NCBI GenBank assembly: GCA_022361095.1
Contig: JAKSBO010000187.1
Coordinates: 1-5,742, forward strand
Source: Desulfobacterales bacterium
GTDB lineage: Bacteria; Desulfobacterota; Desulfobacteria; Desulfobacterales; Desulfobacteraceae
Direction of reading: 5' to 3'
DNA length: 5,742 bases
The position numbers and the translations under genes were made by a program. The number at the start of each line of letters is the position of its first letter. Positions within the stretch are counted from its first letter, which is position 1. Below the pieces are notes generated by a model, which was given only the letters and a program-made list of their open reading frames with translations, did no database searches and was not told the origin of the DNA. Below are positions 1-4,779 of this stretch, piece after piece.

Positions 1-285
1 CATCCCCAGTTTCCACAGTCCAAGTGCACCGATAAAAAACAGCATGCCACCCATCAAAAGGCCGGACCACCAGCGTCCCGTCACCCGCCATGCAAGCAGT
101 CCCACCCCGATGACGAGTACAGGCCAGGGGAGCCATAGAAAAAACTTTTCAATATAAATCATAAAGTAGAGAATGATTTGTCCCAGCAAATCGAAAAAAC
201 CGCTAAAGGTGGCAAGCACCCAGTCCATGGCTGCATCCACCCACATATCCAGGGGAATATCAATGGTTTCCGGAAACTGCATCAT
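1..285 (-). CDS. proW: Glycine betaine/proline-type ABC importer permease ProW, N-terminal part (cut by window start)
   Basis: This is the membrane subunit that would form the channel of a compatible-solute (betaine/proline-type) ABC importer with the ProV ATPase encoded just upstream. Reading the minus strand from 285 gives 95 codons without a stop, running off the window. The protein starts MMQFPETIDIP, has a short hydrophilic lead with DMWVDAAMDW, and from about residue 30 is strongly hydrophobic. Segments near residues 30-50 (FFDLLGQIILYFMIYIEKFF), 53-67 (PWPVLVIGVGLLAW) and 76-93 look like membrane helices; the LPWPVLVIGVGLLAWR stretch resembles the LPAPV..I..AL.AW region I recall from E. 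coli ProW. Start choice: AAGGAGA at 296-302 lies 10 bases before the ATG at 283-285; a second ATG follows directly at 280-282. The N-terminal lead looks shorter than the roughly 100 residues ahead of the helices in E. coli ProW. The permease core and its EAA loop lie outside the window, so the assignment leans on the N-terminus and on adjacent proV. Confidence 0.85.
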   Translation of the reverse strand, partial: MMQFPETIDIPLDMWVDAAMDWVLATFSGFFDLLGQIILYFMIYIEKFFLWLPWPVLVIGVGLLAWRVTGRWWSGLLMGGMLFFIGALGLWKLGM

Positions 286-295
286 AATATTTAAA

Positions 296-302
296 TCTCC
301 TT
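296..302 (-). promoter_or_regulatory. Shine-Dalgarno site of proW
   Basis: AAGGAGA on the minus strand, 10 bases before the ATG ending at 285. It selects the first of two adjacent ATG codons and shows that proW is translated independently, 43 bases after the proV stop. Confidence 0.75.
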
Positions 303-328
303 GAAATTCAAAAAATTGCAACGGATCT

Positions 329-1549
329 TCAAGCGCTTTTGCTTACAGATACGTTGATCTCAGGCTGCATGGTTTCAGCCAGCCTGGACAGCAAAAGGCC
401 GACCACAATCACGCCGAGCAAATGATCATTTTCATCAACCACAGCCACTGGATGGGGCGTGTTATCACCGAGTATGGAAAAAAGCGTGTTGGCCGGTACA
501 TCAGGTCTGACTTTGTGAATCGTTTTTTCCAAAATTGCGTCCAGTGTCTTTTCTCCTCTGTCCGCTGCCTTTCTGCAATTTTTTGCCGTGACAATGCCCA
601 CGACCTTGCCGCTTTCGCGTACAAAAACCGATGAGATGCCGGCCTTTTGCATTTTGCGCAGGGCAGCCCTGGGGCCGTCTGTTTTTAAATACGCCATGGT
701 CTCACTTTTTTTCATTACGGATTCAGCAGTGATGACCTTGGTCATATCCACATCTTCCACAAAACTGGCCACATATTCATCGGCCGGATTTGTCAGAATC
801 TCTTCAGCGGTTCCCTGTTGAACAATGACCCCGTCTTTCATCAGGATAATCCGGTCCCCGAGCTTGATGGCTTCATCCAGGTCATGGCTGATAAAAACAA
901 TGGTTTTTTGCATTTTTTCCTGCAGATCGAGCAGCTCATCCTGCATGTCCCGCCTGATCAGGGGGTCCAAGGCACTGAACGCCTCGTCCATGAGCATAAT
1001 ATCGGCATCCAGGGCCAATGCCCGGGCCAGGCCCACACGCTGCTGCATGCCGCCGGAAAGCTGATCCGGTATGGAGTCTTCCCAGCCTTTTAAACCAACC
1101 TGTTCAATGGCCTGCATTGATGCGTCACGCCGGGCTTCAGGGGCAACGCCCTGTATTTCCAATCCGTATTCTACATTGCGCAGGACTGTTCGGTGAGGGA
1201 AAAGGGCAAAGTTCTGAAATACCATGCCAAAGTGTTTTTGGCGAAAATGCCGGAGTTCTTTTTTATTTAAAAGGGTAACATCATTGCCGTCAACCAGGAC
1301 CCGGCCGGAGGTTGGGTTGATCAGCCGGTTGATGCATCGCACCAGCGTTGATTTGCCGCTTCCGGACAATCCCATCACCACGAGGATTTCGCCCTGATTG
1401 ACCTTAAAGGATGCGTTGGCTACGCCGACACCGTGGCGGGTCTTTTCCATAATCTCCTCCTTTGAATGCCCCTGTTGGAGCATTTTCAAAGCAGTGTTCG
1501 GATTTGGCCCGAAAATTTTGTAAAGGTTTTCAATAACAATTTTTTCCAT
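329..1549 (-). CDS. proV: Glycine betaine/proline-type ABC importer ATPase ProV with C-terminal CBS pair
   Basis: This cytoplasmic ATPase drives uptake of compatible solutes through ProW. Numbered from the preferred start (406 aa), it opens IVIENLYKIFG, typical of ProV/OpuAA. It has a Walker A GLSGSGKS at 60-67, Q-loop glutamine near 112 (MVFQNFALFPH), ABC signature LSGGMQQR at 164-171, Walker B LMDE with D188/E189, D-loop SALD at 192-195 and switch histidine H222 (FISHDLDEA). About 275-390 forms two CBS modules (ESVMKK...SVFV...VVGIV and KVRPDVPANTLF...VAVVDENDHLLGVIV), the part that senses ionic strength or nucleotides in OpuA-type importers. Length matches E. coli ProV (about 400 aa). An ATG at 1562-1564 would add five residues, but it has no ribosome site, whereas GGAG at 1559-1562 sits 9 bases before the ATG at 1547-1549. 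All ATPase motifs are intact. Glycine betaine as substrate is inferred from the family; related compatible solutes are possible. Confidence 0.95.
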   Translation of the reverse strand: MEKIVIENLYKIFGPNPNTALKMLQQGHSKEEIMEKTRHGVGVANASFKVNQGEILVVMGLSGSGKSTLVRCINRLINPTSGRVLVDGNDVTLLNKKELRHFRQKHFGMVFQNFALFPHRTVLRNVEYGLEIQGVAPEARRDASMQAIEQVGLKGWEDSIPDQLSGGMQQRVGLARALALDADIMLMDEAFSALDPLIRRDMQDELLDLQEKMQKTIVFISHDLDEAIKLGDRIILMKDGVIVQQGTAEEILTNPADEYVASFVEDVDMTKVITAESVMKKSETMAYLKTDGPRAALRKMQKAGISSVFVRESGKVVGIVTAKNCRKAADRGEKTLDAILEKTIHKVRPDVPANTLFSILGDNTPHPVAVVDENDHLLGVIVVGLLLSRLAETMQPEINVSVSKSA

Positions 1550-1591
1550 TTTTATGTTCTCCATTTATTTTATCGGCATGGGCCAAAAACA

Positions 1592-2125
1592 TTACGGTTT
1601 CAAATTTGTAGTCTCCAAAGGCGGATTGTTCTTGGGCGCCTCCAATGCTTCAGCAGCCAGAAGTGTTACTGCATCGATACATTGGGCGTCCATCAAGGAA
1701 ACCAGCCGCTGCAGGGATGACAGGATCATGGTTTTTTCCCAGTCCTCGAGCTTGTCAAAGGCGTCAACAAAAGATTCCTGCATCAGGGGAGGCTCTCCTG
1801 CCAGGCGCTTTGTGGCCTCTGGGGTGGGTTTTACCAGAATCCGCCTTCGATCATCACAGCTCCGCTGCCGGGTAATCAGGCCCCGTTTTTCAAGGCGTTC
1901 AAAAATGCCGGTAATGGTTGCCTGGCTTAAGCTGACGGCATGGGCAACTTCACCTGCTGTGACCTGGCCATGTGTGTTGACTTCCCGTAAAACGATCAAC
2001 TGGGGGCTGGTCAGACCGAAACGTTTAACAAGAAATTTCGAGTGCAGGTCAATGGACCGCATGATTTTCCGCAAGGCAGCCAGTACAAGCTCACTGACAT
2101 TGCCGTTATTTTGTAAAGTTTCCAT
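1592..2125 (-). CDS. MarR-family transcriptional regulator, probable regulator of the proVW operon
   Basis: A 177-residue winged helix-turn-helix protein that should dimerise and bind a palindromic operator. It has a helical N-terminus (10-36), a DNA-binding domain from about 38 (LTSPQLIVLREV), the HTH with recognition helix around 67-80 (SQATITGIFERLEKRGL), and the wing motif DDRRRILV at 91-98, the DxRRR pattern typical of MarR proteins. A C-terminal dimerisation helix covers about 115-148, followed by a roughly 25-residue Pro/Asn-rich tail that makes it longer than common MarR proteins (about 140-150 aa). It lies first in the same-strand series marR-proV-proW, 42 bases before proV, so it likely controls solute uptake and itself. 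MarR-type regulators of osmolyte genes are known (EctR for ectoine synthesis); whether this is an EctR relative is inference from context. The ATG at 2123-2125 lacks a clear ribosome site, so the exact start is less certain than the identity. Confidence 0.9.
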   Translation of the reverse strand: METLQNNGNVSELVLAALRKIMRSIDLHSKFLVKRFGLTSPQLIVLREVNTHGQVTAGEVAHAVSLSQATITGIFERLEKRGLITRQRSCDDRRRILVKPTPEATKRLAGEPPLMQESFVDAFDKLEDWEKTMILSSLQRLVSLMDAQCIDAVTLLAAEALEAPKNNPPLETTNLKP

Positions 2126-2126
2126 T

Positions 2127-2142
2127 CAATGTTTTTTCATTG
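2127..2142. promoter_or_regulatory. Inverted repeat at the marR start, candidate MarR operator
   Basis: CAATG-TTTTTT-CATTG is a perfect 5-base inverted repeat with a 6-base spacer, ending one base outside the marR start codon. Flanking ATTCA (2124-2128) and TGAAT (2146-2150) form a further, less centred pair. A bound dimer here would block the start of the marR-proV-proW message, the usual place for MarR autoregulation. Short arms in AT-rich DNA can arise by chance. Confidence 0.4.
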
Positions 2143-2145
2143 TGC

Positions 2146-2162
2146 TGAATACAATTAATTCA
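2146..2162. promoter_or_regulatory. Inverted repeat TGAAT-N7-ATTCA, candidate operator
   Basis: TGAAT at 2146-2150 and ATTCA at 2158-2162 flank a 7-base spacer. The half-site repeats the ATTCA seen at 2124-2128 beside the marR start, so the two dyads share sequence and lie about 17 bases apart centre to centre, compatible with two adjacent bound dimers. Regulatory function is inferred from position and repetition only. Confidence 0.35.
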
Positions 2163-2214
2163 AAATATTTTTATAAATTTTTCCTTAGGCCAAAAGCAGA
2201 TTCCGTTATTAGAT

Positions 2215-2224
2215 GCAGGCCTGC
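2215..2224. repeat. Perfect 10-base palindrome
   Basis: GCAGGCCTGC is self-complementary without a spacer and stands out as a GC-rich spot in otherwise AT-rich DNA. It could be a protein site or chance; nothing links it to a particular regulator. Confidence 0.3.
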
Positions 2225-2241
2225 TTGAAAATCCGGTGGGA

Positions 2242-2256
2242 TTGTTATTTTAACAA
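2242..2256. promoter_or_regulatory. Perfect inverted repeat TTGTTA-TTT-TAACAA, candidate operator
   Basis: Six-base arms are perfectly complementary around a 3-base spacer, roughly mid-way between the two divergent genes and about 50 bases upstream of the candidate rightward promoter. The arm length and near-central position suit a regulator dimer. It is not a terminator, as the stem is AT-rich and no coding region ends nearby. Confidence 0.35.
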
Positions 2257-2291
2257 GCGTATATAAATATCCAAACACACCAAGCACCTAA

Positions 2292-2320
2292 TGGAAAAGT
2301 AAAAAAGTATAATATATAAT
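2292..2320 (+). promoter_or_regulatory. Candidate sigma70 promoter for the FAD reductase gene
   Basis: TGGAAA (2292-2297, four of six matches to TTGACA) is followed after 17 bases by a perfect TATAAT (2315-2320). Transcription would start near 2327, leaving a leader of about 138 bases before the ATG at 2465. A second TATAAT at 2308-2313 has no usable -35 partner. TATAAT strings are common in such AT-rich DNA, so support is modest. Confidence 0.35.
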
Positions 2321-2452
2321 TGCCTTTAAAATGCTATTATCCGTACATACTGGTCCTGTTTATTAGTTTGTGTTCAAAGTAATGTCAACCCTGGTTCGGG
2401 ACAAAACTACTTCGAATACAAAATAAAAATAATAGATGTCCAGGAAATTTTT

Positions 2453-2459
2453 AAGGAAG
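2453..2459 (+). promoter_or_regulatory. Shine-Dalgarno site of the FAD reductase gene
   Basis: AAGGAAG lies 5 bases before the ATG at 2465-2467 and fixes that start. Confidence 0.7.
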
Positions 2460-2464
2460 CGATA

Positions 2465-3865
2465 ATGATTACATGGGATGAACAAACAGATGTTGTCGTC
2501 ATAGGCAGCGGCGCTGCGGGCTGCAGTGCGGCAATTGAGGCCCGCTCAGCAGGTGCGTCGGTCATTGTTTTTGAAAAGATGAAAATCACAGGGGGTAACA
2601 CGCGAATCAGTGACGGGGGATTGGCCGCCCCGGGTAACAGGCTGCAACAAGAGCAAGGCATAAACGATTCGCCGGAACTGTTTTACCAAGATATATTAAA
2701 GGCCGGGTTAAATCTCAATCACCGGGGCCTGGCAAGGATATTCGCTGAACAGGGGGCTGGGGCTGTTGAATGGCTTGAAGCTGAACTCGGCGTTCAATAT
2801 ATGGATCGCCTGGATCGTTTCGGGGGGCATTCAGTCGCCCGTTGTCTGACCACCCGCAGCCATTCCGGCAAAGATATCGTCAAAGCCCAAACGTCCCGTT
2901 TAAAACAGATGGGAGTGGAAATCAGAACCCAATGCCCTATGACGGGTTTGCTGACCGACGGCAGGGGCAACGTATGTGGTGTTGGCGTCAAAACCCGATA
3001 TACTCACAATGATCCGGGCTTTAAAGGGCAAAAAAATATTCGCGCCCGCCGGGCAGTGGTCCTTGCCACGGGAGGATTTGGCAATGATATTCCATTTCGG
3101 ATGCTGCAGAATCCAAGTCTGGACACCACGGTCTTTTCCACAAATCACCGCGGCGCAACGGCCGAAGGCTTGGGTGCCGCTTTGAAAATCGGGGCTGCGC
3201 CCGTCCATTTGTCCTGGATCCAGGCCGGCCCTTGGGGGTGTGTTGATGAAGTCGGCTATGGCCTGGGTGCACGATTTGCTTCATATGCCTTGTACCCCAA
3301 TGGCATCCTGGTGGATCCCTTAACCGGCCGCCGTATCGTAAGCGAATGGGCGGACCGCCGGCAGCGGAGTACCGCTATATTTAAAGCCGGGCACCCCTGT
3401 GTCGGGATTATGGATGCCCAAGGTGCAGGAGATGACCCCCAAAGCCTGGAAAAATGTATTAAGACCGGAAAGGTATATGAATTCGACAGCCTGGCAAGTC
3501 TCTCCAAGACCTTTAAAATACCGCATGATACATTTATTTCCACAGTGACAGCGTACAACAAAATGATCCAAAAAGGCCAAACAGATCCGTTTGGCAAATC
3601 CTTGGGAGCTGCGCAACGGATATCCAATCCGCCTTTTTTTGCCATGTACTTGTGGCCGAAGGTGCATTACACACCGGGAGGGGTGGGAATCAATACCAAC
3701 GCACAGGTGATTGATGTTTGCAGCCGGCCGATTCCCAACCTTTACGCAGCCGGTGAAGTGTGTGGCGGCATTCACGGCGCGGATCGGCTGGGGAGTTGCG
3801 CACTTACCGAATGCCTTGTTTTCGGACGGATCGCAGGCCGAAACGCTGCCCAAATTCCGGGATAA
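2465..3865 (+). CDS. FAD-dependent reductase of the fumarate reductase/flavocytochrome c flavoprotein family, substrate unknown
   Basis: A 466-residue flavoprotein of the FAD_binding_2 type, which reduces (or desaturates) activated C=C bonds. The N-terminus carries the FAD Rossmann motif VVIGSGAAG (G14, G16, G19) ending in acidic E37, then TGGNTRISDGG (42-52). ATGGFG (201-206) and AAGEVCGGIHGADRLGS (428-444) are further FAD/active-site stretches. Compared from memory with Shewanella fumarate reductase Fcc3, R298 (SEWADR) matches the proton-donating arginine, H401 (VHYTPGGV) matches H504 and R441 matches R544, but the Q-x-H-P motif reads Q253-A-G-P, so the fumarate-binding histidine is replaced by G255. 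There is no signal peptide, heme-binding CxxCH motif or FMN-binding domain, so it is predicted to be a cytoplasmic single-module enzyme needing an external electron donor. None is encoded beside it. It stands alone, divergent from marR and convergent with the pseudouridine synthase gene. Fumarate, urocanate or acrylate-type reductase, or a ketosteroid-dehydrogenase-like role, cannot be told apart here. Confidence 0.88.
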   Translation: MITWDEQTDVVVIGSGAAGCSAAIEARSAGASVIVFEKMKITGGNTRISDGGLAAPGNRLQQEQGINDSPELFYQDILKAGLNLNHRGLARIFAEQGAGAVEWLEAELGVQYMDRLDRFGGHSVARCLTTRSHSGKDIVKAQTSRLKQMGVEIRTQCPMTGLLTDGRGNVCGVGVKTRYTHNDPGFKGQKNIRARRAVVLATGGFGNDIPFRMLQNPSLDTTVFSTNHRGATAEGLGAALKIGAAPVHLSWIQAGPWGCVDEVGYGLGARFASYALYPNGILVDPLTGRRIVSEWADRRQRSTAIFKAGHPCVGIMDAQGAGDDPQSLEKCIKTGKVYEFDSLASLSKTFKIPHDTFISTVTAYNKMIQKGQTDPFGKSLGAAQRISNPPFFAMYLWPKVHYTPGGVGINTNAQVIDVCSRPIPNLYAAGEVCGGIHGADRLGSCALTECLVFGRIAGRNAAQIPG

Positions 3866-3892
3866 TTAAACCCATATAAAGCTGCTGCACGT

Positions 3893-4579
3893 CTATGCTT
3901 TGTCCTCTTCAAACAGCCGTGCAACGTCCGGGGGCAGAGCCGGCAGTTCCAGGGTGACCGTTCTGTCCTTATCCGTGAATTTGAGGAAATAGGCGTGCAG
4001 GCCCATGGATTCAAACCGCTTCCGGGTCTTTAAGAAATCAAGGGCTCTGGGGGAGCCGTACCGGGGATCTCCCACAACAGGATGGCCGGCCAGTTTGGCA
4101 TGGCGGCGGATTTGGTGCTTGCGGCCAGTGAATAATTCGATGTCCAGAAGGCTGTAATGGCGGGATTGGTCCAGAACCCTGTAGCGGGTCAGGGCCTTGA
4201 CCCGTTTTCCCCGGCCCCGGGGATCTGTTCTGCCGCCGGCGGATTTGGTCAGGGGGGTATCCCAGGTGCCCCGGGTCTGGCCGGGATGATCAAAATGTCC
4301 GTGGACCAGGGCTTTATAACGTTTTGTGACCTTTCCTCCTGCAAAAAGGCGCGAGAGGCGGGGCAGGGTGTCCCGGTCCGTGGCCACAAGAAGAAGGCCC
4401 GAGGTCTCCTTGTCCAGGCGGTGCACGGGCTGGCGTATTTCAGTGCTACCGGGGGTTAAGTGTTTCTGAAGTTCCTTTATCACATCTTTGCCCGGATCGT
4501 TATGGACACTCATGCCCCCGGGCTTTTCCAGGCAGATCCACCCTTGTCCGTGTTCTATGATTTTGATGTTTTCTTCCAT
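3893..4579 (-). CDS. RluA-family RNA pseudouridine synthase (RluA/TruC-like)
   Basis: This enzyme isomerises specific uridines in rRNA or tRNA to pseudouridine. The 228-residue protein shows family motif I (LEKPGGMSVH, 17-26), the catalytic motif HRLDKETSGLLL at 53-64 with nucleophile D56, KRYKALVHG (86-94), and the motif FTGRKHQIRRHAKLAGHPVVGDPRYG (150-175). It lacks an N-terminal S4 RNA-binding domain, so it resembles the compact RluA and TruC types more than RluC or RluD. The insertion KSAGGRTDPRGRGKRVKALTRY (112-133) contains a basic stretch likely to touch RNA. The target uridine cannot be read from sequence, so no gene symbol is given. Its stop lies 27 bases from the stop of the convergent FAD reductase gene. 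The ATG at 4577-4579 has no ribosome site, and a promoter ends about nine bases upstream, suggesting a leaderless message. Confidence 0.92.
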   Translation of the reverse strand: MEENIKIIEHGQGWICLEKPGGMSVHNDPGKDVIKELQKHLTPGSTEIRQPVHRLDKETSGLLLVATDRDTLPRLSRLFAGGKVTKRYKALVHGHFDHPGQTRGTWDTPLTKSAGGRTDPRGRGKRVKALTRYRVLDQSRHYSLLDIELFTGRKHQIRRHAKLAGHPVVGDPRYGSPRALDFLKTRKRFESMGLHAYFLKFTDKDRTVTLELPALPPDVARLFEEDKA

Positions 4580-4587
4580 GGCAGGCC

Positions 4588-4616
4588 ATTTTATCCCATC
4601 CCGGGCCGGGGGTCAA
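4588..4616 (-). promoter_or_regulatory. Sigma70-type promoter of the pseudouridine synthase gene, probably giving a leaderless mRNA
   Basis: On the minus strand TTGACC (4611-4616, five of six) and TAAAAT (4588-4593, five of six) are separated by 17 bases. The usual start 6-8 bases downstream falls near 4580-4582, beside the ATG at 4577-4579, leaving no room for a Shine-Dalgarno sequence. The spacer is GC-rich and contains CCCGGG. Confidence 0.55.
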
Positions 4617-4711
4617 AAGACAATGAAGGGCAGGGGCAACTGACAAATTCCAAGAAAGAGAAAGACTATCCAATGATGATCATACGGCATCCCTGCCACC
4701 ATTAAAGAAGA

Positions 4712-4739
4712 TTGACAACAGCTAAAGCATCCCTATAGT
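4712..4739 (+). promoter_or_regulatory. Strong sigma70-type promoter of the glcD-like gene
   Basis: A perfect TTGACA (4712-4717) and TATAGT (4734-4739, five of six) are separated by 16 bases. The predicted transcript starts near 4746, giving a leader of about 34 bases that includes AGGA at 4766-4769, 10 bases before the ATG at 4780. It is the best promoter match in the window. The remaining part of the 200-base gap (4617-4711) shows no gene or clear operator. Confidence 0.6.
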
Positions 4740-4779
4740 TTGGGTCTTGTTTGAACACTATTATTAGGATGATGCAAAG

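Larger units (their letters stand above)
2126..2464. other. AT-rich divergent intergenic region between the marR operon and the FAD reductase gene
   Basis: These 339 bases separate two divergent genes and carry no supported reading frame on either strand. The region is visibly richer in A and T than its neighbours, with runs such as AAAATATTTTTATAAATTTTT near 2162-2182 and TATAATATATAAT at 2308-2320. It holds inverted repeats (2127-2142, 2146-2162, 2215-2224, 2242-2256) and a candidate rightward promoter (2292-2320). On the minus strand a TATAAA lies near 2171-2176, but no convincing -35 partner was found, so the marR promoter is not assigned. No rho-independent terminator or riboswitch-like fold was recognised. 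Confidence 0.6.

Noticed and set aside
1554..2228. 224-codon open frame on the plus strand opposite marR
   Set aside because: It lies antisense to the well-supported MarR gene, has a low-complexity Ser/Arg-rich product with no recognisable domain, and no ribosome site.
2391..2402. GGTTCGGGAC-like stretch resembling a tRNA T-arm
   Set aside because: No acceptor, anticodon or D-arm can be folded around it; the similarity is to the T-loop only.
3320..3853. 177-codon minus-strand frame inside the FAD reductase gene
   Set aside because: It is complementary to the conserved active-site coding region and matches no family.
3866..3892. Possible bidirectional terminator between the convergent genes
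   Set aside because: Only a weak GGG/CCC pairing across an AT-rich loop is visible, without a stable stem and U-tract.
4676..4683. ATGATCAT palindrome in the divergent gap before glcD
   Set aside because: Eight-base palindromes are expected by chance, and it has no repeated partner near the promoters.
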